Source: Zymomonas sp. (GTDB lineage Bacteria; Pseudomonadota; Alphaproteobacteria; Sphingomonadales; Sphingomonadaceae). From it: 40,563 nt of DNA. Location of the stretch: NCBI GenBank assembly GCA_027489105.1, contig JAIYAJ010000544.1:1-40563 (forward strand), in the 5' to 3' direction. Below are positions 1 to 7,518 of the stretch, in pieces. The notes below the pieces were generated by a model. It ran no database searches. It had not been told where the DNA came from and saw only the letters and a list, made by a program, of their open reading frames with translations. Made by a program: the position numbers and the translations under genes. Within the stretch, counting starts at the first letter, position 1; each line of letters begins with the position of its first letter.

Positions 1-119
1 CACGTTCTGGCTCCCGGGTGAGGGGCTTTCTCAGAAAGCCGCCGACGACCGCCAGCCCTATGACGTGTGGCGCAATCAGGGGTTCTTGCAGGCTACGCCG
101 GGGCCAACCGTCGATTATG
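1..119. repeat. Terminal overlap with 40445-40563 (circular closure)
   Basis: Bases 1-119 are identical to 40445-40563 and lie in the same reading frame of the terminase gene. This is what a circular or circularly permuted molecule looks like when an assembler leaves a k-mer-length overlap at both contig ends. It is not a likely biological terminal repeat, because it sits in the middle of the terL coding sequence. Confidence 0.9.
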
Positions 120-550
120 ATTTCGTGGCGAAGTGGCTCTATGAGTTCTGCCTCACTCACAACGTCAAAAAGATCGCCTTCGACCGCTGGAATTGGGCCA
201 ACTTTAAGCCGTGGCTCATCAAGGCAGGCTTCCCGGAGGAGTATTTGGAGGCCGTTTTCGTCCAGTTTGGACAAGGTTTTCAGTCGATTTCGCCCGCTTT
301 GCGCGACTTTGAAGCGGAAATCTTGAACAATCGCCTCGCCCACGGTATGCACCCTGTCTTGGCTATGTGCGCCGCGAACGCGGTCGTGCAGTCAGACCCG
401 GCGGGCAACCGGAAGCTGAACAAGGCCAAGAGCGCGGGGAGAATTGACGGCATGGTCGCGACCACGATGGCCTTCGGTGTTGCGCCGCTCGGTGAAACCG
501 CGCTGCCGCCTGACCCTTACGCTGACCCGAACTTTCGGATGGCCGTCTGA
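1..550 (+). CDS. terL: Terminase large subunit, C-terminal part (gene continues from 39378 across the closure)
   Basis: This is the nuclease half of the packaging motor; it enters the window already open (reading from base 2) and ends at TGA 548-550. Joined to 39378-40444 it gives a 538-residue protein, normal for HK97/phi-C31-type large terminases. Visible here are FDRWNW and the C-terminal GRIDGMVA block, typical of the RNase H-like nuclease domain that cuts concatemeric DNA. The ATPase motifs lie in the other part. The stop overlaps the portal start (TGATG), which indicates translational coupling. Confidence 0.93.
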   Translation, partial: TFWLPGEGLSQKAADDRQPYDVWRNQGFLQATPGPTVDYDFVAKWLYEFCLTHNVKKIAFDRWNWANFKPWLIKAGFPEEYLEAVFVQFGQGFQSISPALRDFEAEILNNRLAHGMHPVLAMCAANAVVQSDPAGNRKLNKAKSAGRIDGMVATTMAFGVAPLGETALPPDPYADPNFRMAV

Positions 551-1857
551 TGGCCGCCGCTCGCAAGCGCCCGGCGCGCTCAGCCGAACGCCGCAACTCA
601 GGCGCGGAAAATCCCTCGATCCCGCTCAGCGCCGCCAACTTCCTTGAGCATTTCGGGCTCGGCTCGTGGGGCTCCGCGAGCGGCGTCACGGTCAACCTCG
701 AAACCGCCCTGTCGGTGCCCGCCTTTTGGGCCGCCGTCAATTTCATTGCGGGCACGTTGGCCGGGCTCCCGCTGCAGCTTTACCGCCGCACGGGCGACAA
801 GCTGAGCAAGGTCAAGGGCGGCCTCGCGACGATCCTTTCCGATGCCGCGAACGACGAACTGACCTCATTCCAGTGGCGCAAGGGCCTGTTCGAAAACGCC
901 CTGACCGGAGGTCGCGGCCTGACGTTCATTGAGCGCACGCCCGCTCGTGCCATCATCAACCTTTGGCCGCTCGATCCCACGAAAACGAGCGTCCGCCGCG
1001 TTGATGGCAGGCGGTTCTACGACACGCGCGAAGGCCGTAAGACGCACACCTACGAGGCCAGCGAAATCATCGACATCCCGTTCATGCTTAAGCCGAACGG
1101 GCTTGACCATCGCAGCCCTATCGTGACCCTGCGCGACGCGATTGGCCTCGCCATTTCGGGCACTCAGTACGGCTCAAAGTTCTTCCAGAACGGCGGTGTG
1201 CCGCCCTTTGCCGTGACGGGCGCTTTCACCTCAGGCGCTTCGCTCCTCCGCGCCGCCAATGACCTTGAGGACGCGGTTCGCAAGGCGACAAAGGAGCGCC
1301 GTCTCGCGCTGACGCTTCCGAACGGGCTCGACATCAAGAGCCTCGGCGTTGACGTGCAGAAGGCGCAGCTTGTCGAACTCAAGCGGTTCTGCATTGAGGA
1401 GGTCGCGCGCATCTTTTCGCTGCCGCCCGTGTTCTTGCAGGACCTCACCCACGGCACGTTCTCGAACAACGAGCAGCAAGACCTCCATTTCGTCAAGCAC
1501 ACGCTCATGCGCTGGGTTCTGCAATTCGAGCAGGAACTCAACCTCAAGCTGTTCGGGCGCATCAACAACCGCACGTTCGTCAAAGCCAACGTGGACGGCC
1601 TGCTGCGCGGCGATTTCAAGACGCGCATGGACGGCTACGCGGTCGGTATTCAGAACGCGGTCATCACGCCGAATGAAGCCCGCGACAAAGAAAACCTTGA
1701 CGCGCATCCGCTGGGCGACGACCTCTTGATCCAAGGCGCGACCGTTCCGCTGGGCAAGCAGCCGGACCCGAACGCCGCACCGAAACCCAAGCCCGGCAAT
1801 GAACCGCCGCCCGCCGACGACCCGACGAACGGAGACAGCAATGACCAGCAAGACTGA
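550..1857 (+). CDS. Portal protein, HK97 type
   Basis: A 435-residue portal protein of the HK97 gp3/Phage_portal family. It forms the dodecameric ring at one capsid vertex through which DNA enters and to which the terminase and neck bind. Support comes from its position between terL and the protease, the usual length, and family-like segments such as FWAAVNFIAGTLAGLPLQLY near residue 60 and RIFSLPPVFLQ near 290. The C-terminus is Pro/Asp/Asn-rich and probably disordered. The start overlaps the terL stop; the 3' end overlaps the protease gene by 17 bp. Confidence 0.93.
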   Translation: MAAARKRPARSAERRNSGAENPSIPLSAANFLEHFGLGSWGSASGVTVNLETALSVPAFWAAVNFIAGTLAGLPLQLYRRTGDKLSKVKGGLATILSDAANDELTSFQWRKGLFENALTGGRGLTFIERTPARAIINLWPLDPTKTSVRRVDGRRFYDTREGRKTHTYEASEIIDIPFMLKPNGLDHRSPIVTLRDAIGLAISGTQYGSKFFQNGGVPPFAVTGAFTSGASLLRAANDLEDAVRKATKERRLALTLPNGLDIKSLGVDVQKAQLVELKRFCIEEVARIFSLPPVFLQDLTHGTFSNNEQQDLHFVKHTLMRWVLQFEQELNLKLFGRINNRTFVKANVDGLLRGDFKTRMDGYAVGIQNAVITPNEARDKENLDAHPLGDDLLIQGATVPLGKQPDPNAAPKPKPGNEPPPADDPTNGDSNDQQD

Positions 1858-2449
1858 GGTTCGCGGCGGCAACGCGGTCGCGGCGATTGAGGAGCGCGCC
1901 AAGGCTGATGGCGGCACCGTCATCGCCGTGCGCGGATATGCCGCCGTGTTCAATCAGGAAACGGTCATCGCCGGGCTGTGGCGCGAGCGCATCATGCCGG
2001 GCGCTTTCCGCAAGGCCATCACGCGCGATGATGTGTTCTTCCTCGTCAACCATGACGGCCTCCCGCTCGCTCGCACAAAGAGCGGCACCCTCAAGCTGAG
2101 CGAGGACGACCACGGCCTGCTGGTTGAGAGCGAACTGGACGCTGAGGACCCGGATGTGGTCGCCGTGGTTCGCAAAATGAAGCGCGGCGACCTTGACAAG
2201 ATGTCGTTCGCTTTCATGCCTGAGCGTCAGGAATGGGACGAGACGGGAGACATGCCCCTCCGCACGCTTCACGAGGTCGGGCTCCATGATGTTTCCGTTG
2301 TGACGGTTCCTGCGTATGATGGCACCGAAATCGGGCTTCGCAGCCTGACCGATCACCGCCGCGAGAAAGCGGCGAGCAACTTCAACGCGGCGGCCCGGCG
2401 TCTCCGCATGAAGCGCGACCTCGAACTTCGCGTTCGGGAGAAAGGCTGA
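1841..2449 (+). CDS. Prohead protease, HK97 family (U35)
   Basis: A 202-residue serine protease that trims the capsid scaffold domain during head maturation. The ATG at 1841 is chosen because GGAGA lies just upstream and the conserved fold starts soon after; an in-frame ATG at 1799 would add 14 residues with no similarity. Family features are RGYAAVFN at the N-terminus, VNHDG carrying the catalytic His, and KMSFAF carrying the catalytic Ser. It is translationally coupled to the portal gene, whose 3' end it overlaps. Confidence 0.92.
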   Translation: MTSKTEVRGGNAVAAIEERAKADGGTVIAVRGYAAVFNQETVIAGLWRERIMPGAFRKAITRDDVFFLVNHDGLPLARTKSGTLKLSEDDHGLLVESELDAEDPDVVAVVRKMKRGDLDKMSFAFMPERQEWDETGDMPLRTLHEVGLHDVSVVTVPAYDGTEIGLRSLTDHRREKAASNFNAAARRLRMKRDLELRVREKG

Positions 2450-2490
2450 CGGCGCGAGCCGAAAGGGCCGATAGTTCTCAACCTTTCAAC

Positions 2491-2504
2491 GCCCCTTCGG
2501 GGGC
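2491..2504 (+). promoter_or_regulatory. UUCG-tetraloop hairpin in the capsid-gene leader
   Basis: GCCCC-TTCG-GGGGC forms a 5-bp stem closed by a very stable UUCG tetraloop, 21 nt before the major capsid ATG. It has no T-run, so it is not a typical terminator. In capsid operons such leaders can stabilise or process the mRNA; that role is inferred. Confidence 0.5.
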
Positions 2505-2525
2505 TCAGTCGTTCGGGGATATGAC

Positions 2526-3779
2526 ATGAGCAAGATCAAGGAAATTCGCGAAAAGATGGCCCGCATTGCGGTCAACGCTCGCGCCAAGTTCGATGAAATC
2601 AAGCCGGACACCACGCCGGAACGCGCCGCTGAAATCGAGCGCGAGTTCGACGCGATGATGGCCGATCACGACGCGCACCAGCGCAGCCTGACGCGCCTTG
2701 AGGCGCTGGAAAAGGCCGAGCGCCTTGCCAACGCTGGCGACCCGCGCCGCCCCGTGGGTGAGGACGGCGAGGCCCGTGCCGCCGCCGCTGGCGACGCCGT
2801 GCCGGAATACCGTTCGGTGTTCTACAAGATGCTCGCGGCTGGCGGCGACATCGGTGAACTCTCGCCTGAGGAGCGCGCCGTGCTTCGCCGGGGCGCGAGC
2901 AAGTTCGAAGCCCGTATTCAGTCCACCGCCACGGGCGCGGCTGGCGGCTTCACCGTGCCGACCGAACTCGCCACGTTCATCGACCGCGCCATGAAGCTGT
3001 GGGGCCCGATGTACGACGAGGGCATCTGCACGGTCCTCAACACGTCGCGCGGCAATGCGTTCGACATCCCGACCGTGGACGACACTGCCAAGTCGGCGGG
3101 CCTGCACACGGAAGGCGCGGCGCTGACCGAAGACGGTTCTGAGGACGTTGTGTTCGGCAAGGCGACGCTGAACGCCTACGTCTATGACACCGAGTTCATC
3201 AAGTTCTCGATGGAACTGGCTCAGGACAGCGAGTTCAACGTGGAGGCGCTGCTGGGCGACCTTCTCGGTGAGCGCCTTGCCCGCATCGCGAACGCGAAGC
3301 TGACCACGGGCTCGGGCTCCTCGGATGTCAAGGGCGTCGTGACGGCCTCCTCGCTCGGCAAGACGGCGGCGGCGGTCGCGGCGGTCACGGGCGACGAAAT
3401 CATCGACCTTCTGCACTCGGTCGATGCCGCCTACCGTCAGTCGCCCAAGGCCCGGTTCATGTTCCATGACCTCACGCTGGCGGCCATCCGCAAGCTGAAA
3501 GACGGTCAGGGCAACTATCTGTGGCAGATGGGCGACGTGACCAAGGGCCAGCCCGGCACGCTGCTCGGCTATCGCCACTCGATCAACAACGCGATGGCGA
3601 CGGGCGCGAAGTTCATGCTGTTCGGTGACTTCGGCAAGTTCTACGTCCGCAAGGTCGGTGCCCCGGTCATCGGCGTCATGCGCGAGCGTTTCTGGCCGGA
3701 CCTCGGCATCGCGGGCCTCATCCGCTTTGACGGCGAAATCGGCCAGAGCGGCGCGATCAAACACCTCATCAACGCCTAA
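2526..3779 (+). CDS. Major capsid protein, HK97 gp5 fold
   Basis: A 417-residue major capsid protein of the Phage_capsid (HK97) family. Residues 1 to about 60 are charged and helical, matching the delta/scaffold domain removed by the protease. The mature domain begins after a linker near residue 130, at STATGAAGGFTVPTELATFI, a very common N-arm motif. The C-terminal block with VGAPVIGVMRERFWPD and FDGEIGQ also fits. The ATG at 2526 follows a short G-rich leader. It is probably the most abundant protein of the virus; hairpins precede and follow the gene. Confidence 0.95.
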   Translation: MSKIKEIREKMARIAVNARAKFDEIKPDTTPERAAEIEREFDAMMADHDAHQRSLTRLEALEKAERLANAGDPRRPVGEDGEARAAAAGDAVPEYRSVFYKMLAAGGDIGELSPEERAVLRRGASKFEARIQSTATGAAGGFTVPTELATFIDRAMKLWGPMYDEGICTVLNTSRGNAFDIPTVDDTAKSAGLHTEGAALTEDGSEDVVFGKATLNAYVYDTEFIKFSMELAQDSEFNVEALLGDLLGERLARIANAKLTTGSGSSDVKGVVTASSLGKTAAAVAAVTGDEIIDLLHSVDAAYRQSPKARFMFHDLTLAAIRKLKDGQGNYLWQMGDVTKGQPGTLLGYRHSINNAMATGAKFMLFGDFGKFYVRKVGAPVIGVMRERFWPDLGIAGLIRFDGEIGQSGAIKHLINA

Positions 3780-3791
3780 AGCGGGGGGCGA

Positions 3792-3816
3792 GGGCGGGGC
3801 GGGGGAAACCCCGCCC
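3792..3816 (+). terminator. G+C-rich hairpin after the capsid gene
   Basis: GGGCGGGG (3792-3799) pairs with CCCCGCCC (3809-3816) over a 9-nt loop, followed by TTGTTCT. The T-run is weak, so it probably acts as a partial terminator or mRNA 3'-end stabiliser that lets capsid message exceed downstream messages. Confidence 0.55.
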
Positions 3817-3842
3817 TTGTTCTATGTGTGAAAGGAAACCTA

Positions 3843-4088
3843 ATGAGCAAAGTTCTCGTGAAGCTGCTTGTCTCCCGCGCCGGGGCCGACTTTTCACAAA
3901 ATCGCGGCGACGTGGTTGAGGTCGATGTGGACGAGGCTGAGCGTATGCTCGCGGCTGAGCAGTGCGAACTGCATCGCGAGGAGCCCGCTTCCGAACTGAC
4001 GCCCAAGCCAAAGCCTGAGGCCAAGGCCAAGGCACCGAAACCGCCCAAGGAAAAGGCGGTCAAAAAGCCCGCCACCGAAACCCGGTAA
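3843..4088 (+). CDS. Small protein with a Lys/Pro/Ala tail after the capsid gene
   Basis: An 81-residue protein starting at ATG 3843 with AAAGGA seven nt upstream. Residues 1-48 look like a small compact domain (MSKVLVKLLVSRAG, then GDVVEVDVDEAERML). Residues 49-81 are a low-complexity Lys/Pro/Ala/Glu tail. Similar short genes are common between the capsid and head-tail connector genes of siphoviruses and are usually structural or accessory, but I do not recognise a defined family. Confidence 0.8.
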   Translation: MSKVLVKLLVSRAGADFSQNRGDVVEVDVDEAERMLAAEQCELHREEPASELTPKPKPEAKAKAPKPPKEKAVKKPATETR

Positions 4089-4094
4089 ACGACC

Positions 4095-4706
4095 GTGCCG
4101 CGTTGGGACATTCCCGCCCTTCATCGCCTTGAGCGCGTGACCGCGCCCGCGCCGCTTCTCGACATGGAAGCGGTGAAGCAGCACGTCCGCGCCGCCGAGT
4201 TCGATGATGATGACGCCCTTCTGGAAATCTACCTCGCGACCGCGATGGCGGCGCTTGATGGTCCGGACGGCTTGCTCGGTCGGGCTATCGTGTCTCAGAA
4301 CTGGTCCTTCACGGTGGCCGGGCCAGATCGTGACGGGCGCGTGTTCCTCCCGCTGACGCCCGCGATCAGCCTGCAGGCCATCACCTACTTTGACCCGGCG
4401 GGCTCCGTCATCACGCCCAGCCTCACTGGCTGGGCGCTGGACGCGGGGAATGACTTTGCCTTTGTGACGCCGCCCGATGATGTGTGGCCCGCGCTGGCAG
4501 ACCGTTGGGACGCGCTCACGGTGACCTACGCCGCCGGGTACGGAACGCCTTCAGAAGTCCCGGCCAACATCCGGCACATCGCCCTCTTGATGATTGGGCA
4601 CTGGTACAAGAACCGCGAAGCGGTCACCGACAAGGCGATGGTCAGCCTGCCGATGGCGGTTGAGACGCTTCTCTCGCTGCAAAAGCGCGGCTGGGTGGGT
4701 GCGTGA
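4095..4706 (+). CDS. Head-tail connector protein (gp6-like)
   Basis: A 203-residue protein beginning at GTG 4095. Its position after the capsid genes and the pattern MEAVKQHVRAAEFDDDDALL near the N-terminus, then YAAGYG and a region ending in LLMIGHWYKNRE, match the gp6/Phage_connect_1 head-completion family. That family forms the ring below the portal and closes the filled head. The next gene starts one base after this stop. Confidence 0.85.
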   Translation: MPRWDIPALHRLERVTAPAPLLDMEAVKQHVRAAEFDDDDALLEIYLATAMAALDGPDGLLGRAIVSQNWSFTVAGPDRDGRVFLPLTPAISLQAITYFDPAGSVITPSLTGWALDAGNDFAFVTPPDDVWPALADRWDALTVTYAAGYGTPSEVPANIRHIALLMIGHWYKNREAVTDKAMVSLPMAVETLLSLQKRGWVGA

Positions 4707-4707
4707 A

Positions 4708-5070
4708 ATGGACGCAGGCCGCCTCAGCACAAAGGTTCGGTTTGAGCGCCAGACCGTAAGCGATGACGGACACGGCAATGACAATGCCGCGTGGGTGCTT
4801 ATGGCCGGGTGCCCTGAGGGCGGTTTCTCCGCCGAGTTTACGCCTGAGTACGGTCGCGAAACCGTCGCCGCTGGCCGCCGCGAGGCGACCATGCTCGGCG
4901 TTGTGCGGGTAAGGCGTTGCGCCTTTACCGCCTCAGTGACCGCCGCTGACCGGATTGTTTTTGCGCGAGCGCCCTATGCAGGCGTCACGGCGCAGATTAA
5001 TGCTCAGCCTCTCCCGACGCCCGACCGGGAAAGCATCGAGTTTTCTGTCGAAACGAACGTCGCGCAATAG
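4708..5070 (+). CDS. Head-tail adaptor/closure protein (SPP1 gp16-like)
   Basis: A 120-residue protein from ATG 4708, one base after the connector stop. The start MDAGRLSTKVRFERQTVSDD and the later VRVRRC and ADRIV segments fit Phage_H_T_join proteins, small beta-barrels that stop DNA leakage and join head to tail. Residues upstream in this frame are antisense-like and Arg-rich, which supports the chosen start. Assignment is by length, order and weak motif similarity. Confidence 0.78.
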   Translation: MDAGRLSTKVRFERQTVSDDGHGNDNAAWVLMAGCPEGGFSAEFTPEYGRETVAAGRREATMLGVVRVRRCAFTASVTAADRIVFARAPYAGVTAQINAQPLPTPDRESIEFSVETNVAQ

Positions 5071-5079
5071 GAGACTAAC

Positions 5080-5580
5080 ATGACGCTCAGCCTTCGGTTT
5101 TCCATTGCGGGTTCGCTCGCGCTTGCCGCCGACCTTGCCGATGTGAAGGGCAAGTTTTCCGGCATCCTCTCGGCCATGGATTTCGGTCAGGGCTCCATCA
5201 ATGCGGGCGACGCCGACGCCGCGTTCCTCGACATCAACACGCTGGCGGCGTCCGGCACGGTCAGCCACGACCTTTCCGGCACCCTTGTCGGCCTGTTCGG
5301 CGGCAACGTCACGTTCGCCAAGGTCAAGGCAATCGCGCTGCTGGCTGACGCTGGCAACACGCATGACGTGATCCTCGGCAACGTGACCAACGGCTTTGTC
5401 GGCCCGTTCGGTGCGGCCACTCACTCGATTGCCGTTCCGCCCGGCGGCCTTGCCGTTCTTGCCCGCCCGCTCGGCGGCTGGACCGTCACGGCTGGCACTG
5501 CTGACCTTCTGAAGGTGCTGAACGGCGGTGCGGTGACGCCCGTGACCTACAAGCTGGCCGTCATCGGCAACGCCTCGTAA
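5080..5580 (+). CDS. Beta-rich virion-associated protein, function unknown
   Basis: A 166-residue protein with a clear ribosome site (AGGAG, ATG at 5080). It is rich in Gly, Ala, Val and Thr, with alternating hydrophobic residues suggesting beta strands (for example GWTVTAGTADLLKVLNGGAV near the C-terminus). Proteins of this kind lie in the neck-gene region of many siphoviruses and may be decoration or spike proteins. That is inference from location; I recognise no named domain. Confidence 0.8.
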   Translation: MTLSLRFSIAGSLALAADLADVKGKFSGILSAMDFGQGSINAGDADAAFLDINTLAASGTVSHDLSGTLVGLFGGNVTFAKVKAIALLADAGNTHDVILGNVTNGFVGPFGAATHSIAVPPGGLAVLARPLGGWTVTAGTADLLKVLNGGAVTPVTYKLAVIGNAS

Positions 5581-5584
5581 CCCC

Positions 5585-6004
5585 ATGCCGCCTCGGCCCT
5601 CGCCGGAACTGCAAAAGTCTTTGCAGCGCCTTCGGCGGGGGCTGGTGCATAAGCTGCCCGCTCTCCTCAAGAACGGGCTTCTCTCTGACGTTGAGGACAG
5701 TGCCGCCCGGCTCAGTATGGATCAGGCCAGCGTCGCCCCGGTCAGCCAAGACAAGGTGCCCGGCCAGCTTCGCGATAGCCACCGCTACGTTCTGGCTGAG
5801 GGCGGATTGAGGGCTCTAGTGATGGCAGGCGGCGCTGAGGCCCCGCACGCCGTCCACGTTGAGCAAGGCACAAAAGACATGGAAGCCCACTCATGGTTTT
5901 GGCCGATGTATCGGCTGCACCGGGCGGGCATCCGCAAACGGTTCCGCAAGCGCGTGACAGATATTGTCAAGTTCTTTGGAGCGAATGGGAGCGGCCCACG
6001 GTGA
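5585..6004 (+). CDS. HK97 gp10-like neck/tail completion protein
   Basis: A 139-residue basic protein of the HK97-gp10 type. The diagnostic stretch is HAVHVEQGTKDMEAHSWFWP, equivalent to the usual 'YA..VEYGT..M.A.PF..P' motif, followed by a basic helix (GIRKRFRKRV). These proteins help join or complete the tail at the neck. It starts 5 nt after the previous gene, and its stop overlaps the next GTG (GTGA). Confidence 0.82.
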   Translation: MPPRPSPELQKSLQRLRRGLVHKLPALLKNGLLSDVEDSAARLSMDQASVAPVSQDKVPGQLRDSHRYVLAEGGLRALVMAGGAEAPHAVHVEQGTKDMEAHSWFWPMYRLHRAGIRKRFRKRVTDIVKFFGANGSGPR

Positions 6005-6441
6005 AGGATAGCAGTCCGGCGGTCCACGACGCCCTCATCTCCTTTCTGCGCGCCCACGGCGACGTAGCGCCGCTTGTGACGGGCTCGGAGGCTGACGCTC
6101 GCCCGCGCATCTATGACCGCCCTCCTCAGGGCGTGAAATTCCCTTACATCGCCCTCGGCATGACCCGCGTGACGCGCTTTCGGTTGCCCGGCCTCGACGG
6201 CTGCGCGGTGACGTGCGAGTTCTATTGCTTCTCAAGAGCGACGAGCGGAGGTAAGCATGAGGCCGAAACCGTGAAGGCCGCCGTTGCGGGCGCTCTTGAT
6301 GACGCCAAGTTTGACGTTGAAGGGCACACGCTGGTCGGCGCTTTTGTTGAGGGAACAACTGTGACGCGCGAGCAAGACGGCCTTACCATCAAGGGTATTG
6401 TGACCGCCCGGTTCGATACCGTCGAAAGAACTTCCGGCTGA
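6001..6441 (+). CDS. Tail terminator/completion protein (DUF3168-like)
   Basis: A 146-residue protein from GTG 6001, overlapping the preceding TGA. The layout fits DUF3168 tail terminators: an N-terminal helix (VHDALISFLRAHG), then RIYDRPPQGVKFPYIALG, then a beta-alpha core ending in FDTVERTS. That family caps the tail tube when it reaches full length. An in-frame ATG at 5893 would extend far into the previous gene and is less likely. Confidence 0.8.
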   Translation: MKDSSPAVHDALISFLRAHGDVAPLVTGSEADARPRIYDRPPQGVKFPYIALGMTRVTRFRLPGLDGCAVTCEFYCFSRATSGGKHEAETVKAAVAGALDDAKFDVEGHTLVGAFVEGTTVTREQDGLTIKGIVTARFDTVERTSG

Positions 6442-6495
6442 CCGGAGCGCTCTTAATCTGCCCTTGAGCAAGGCCCGCAATCAGGAGCAGCCGTT

Positions 6496-6936
6496 ATGAC
6501 CATCCCCACTCTCGCCAAAGCCCATGAGATTGACATTCTCGTGGAGACGACGCCCGGTTCGGGCATCTATGAAATCGTCTGCGGCATCACGTCGCAGGAT
6601 TTCAAGATGTCGCGCCCGCCGCGCGAAACCAAGACCCGTGACTGCGGCGTTGATTTCGCCAAGCCGATCATGCAGCGCGAGCCGGGCGCGATTGAGGACT
6701 GCACGTTCTCAGGTTCGGGCAAGCTGGATGTCGATTACCGCGCTCGCTTCAAGACGCTGTGGCAGAGCGAGACGCCGAGCAAGTTCAAGCTGGCCGTGAA
6801 AGACTTCGGCACGTTCGTCGCTGAGTTCGTCATGACGGAGTTCGGTGTGACCTCCGATGCGCTGGACGAGGCGGGCTATATTGAGGTGGCCCTCACGCTC
6901 ATGCTCAACGGCACCGTGACGTGGACGAACGAGTAA
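6496..6936 (+). CDS. Major tail tube protein
   Basis: A 146-residue protein with AGGAGCAG upstream of ATG 6496. Position directly before the tail chaperone pair and tape measure defines the major tail protein in siphoviruses. The pattern of a GITSQDFKMSRPPRETKTRDCG turn region followed by GKLDVDYRARFKTLW fits compact tail-tube proteins of the TP901-1 and gene-transfer-agent types. The 54-nt gap before it gives it its own ribosome site, consistent with high expression. Confidence 0.85.
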   Translation: MTIPTLAKAHEIDILVETTPGSGIYEIVCGITSQDFKMSRPPRETKTRDCGVDFAKPIMQREPGAIEDCTFSGSGKLDVDYRARFKTLWQSETPSKFKLAVKDFGTFVAEFVMTEFGVTSDALDEAGYIEVALTLMLNGTVTWTNE

Positions 6937-6940
6937 TCCG

Positions 6941-7318
6941 GTGACGGATTTCGACCCGAAGTTCACCGAGGCGTTCGGTGATGGCGTGTACCAGTTCCGC
7001 CTGTGCGGGCTGGCTGAGTGGACCGAACTTGAGGCCAAGGTCGGTCAACCCATGTTCGTCATCGCTGAGCGCCTTCGGACGCGCCAGTGCGGGGCTCTTG
7101 ACATCTATGAGCCGATCCGGCTCGCGCTCATCGGTGGCGGGCTCAAGCCCGTAGATGCCTTGATCCTTTGCAAGCGCTACATCCTTGAGCGCCCGCTCGC
7201 TGAGAATTGGGGGCTGGCGCTTAAGTGCATCGACGCCGCGCTTTTTGGTCCGGAGGAATATCTGGAAAAAAAAGCGAAGGCGGCGGGGGAACAGAGCCAG
7301 CCGGGGACGGAAGGCTAA
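6941..7318 (+). CDS. Tail assembly chaperone G (zero-frame product)
   Basis: A 125-residue protein from GTG 6941 that resembles gene-transfer-agent gp10-type tail chaperones (Phage_TAC_11). Supporting segments are YQFRLCGLAEWTELEAKVG, IYEPIRLALIGGG and AALFGPEEYLEKKAKAAG. It lies between tube and tape measure, where lambda gpG sits. It should coat the tape measure during tail polymerisation. An A8 run at 7266-7273 near its 3' end allows a -1 shift into a longer product. Confidence 0.82.
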   Translation: MTDFDPKFTEAFGDGVYQFRLCGLAEWTELEAKVGQPMFVIAERLRTRQCGALDIYEPIRLALIGGGLKPVDALILCKRYILERPLAENWGLALKCIDAALFGPEEYLEKKAKAAGEQSQPGTEG

Positions 7319-7518
7319 ACCTCGCCGCGCTGCTCGGCTCCGCTCAAGTTCTTGGGCTCAGTCAGGCGGATTTCAACGCGATGTCGCTGTGGGTTTTTCT
7401 GGCGCGAGTGGACGGTTGGAACAAGGCGCACGGCACCGAAAAGCCAGCCGCTCCAAAGGTCACCACTGAGGACATGATCCGAAAGAGGGAAAAGTATCAT
7501 CATGGCCGGGGAGAATGA
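6941..7518 (+). CDS. Tail chaperone G-T fusion made by -1 frameshift
   Basis: If ribosomes slip back one base on the A8 run, translation leaves the G frame (6941-7273) and continues in the overlapping frame to the stop at 7518. The added domain begins SEGGGG and contains LSQADFNAMSLWVFLARVDG, typical of the T-like part of tail chaperones that recruits tail-tube protein. The second frame has no convincing start of its own at this site, and it overlaps the tape-measure start by 17 bp. Equivalent frameshifts are a conserved feature of long-tailed phages. Confidence 0.78.
7266..7273 (+). promoter_or_regulatory. Slippery A8 heptamer-type frameshift site
   Basis: The zero-frame codons GAA AAA AAA GCG contain an A AAA AAA slippery heptamer. 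Slipping one base back re-pairs Lys tRNAs and enters the frame that carries the T-like domain. Lys-Lys on an uninterrupted A8 is unusual in a genome this G+C-rich. Confidence 0.75.

Noticed and set aside
1..119. Biological direct terminal repeat
   Set aside because: It lies within the terL coding sequence at an arbitrary place and is short; an assembly overlap is a simpler explanation.
2505..3764. Long antisense reading frame (419 codons) opposite the capsid gene
   Set aside because: It mirrors the capsid codons in a G+C-rich genome, has Arg/Ala/His-rich composition with no domain, and no ribosome site; the forward strand is clearly HK97 capsid.
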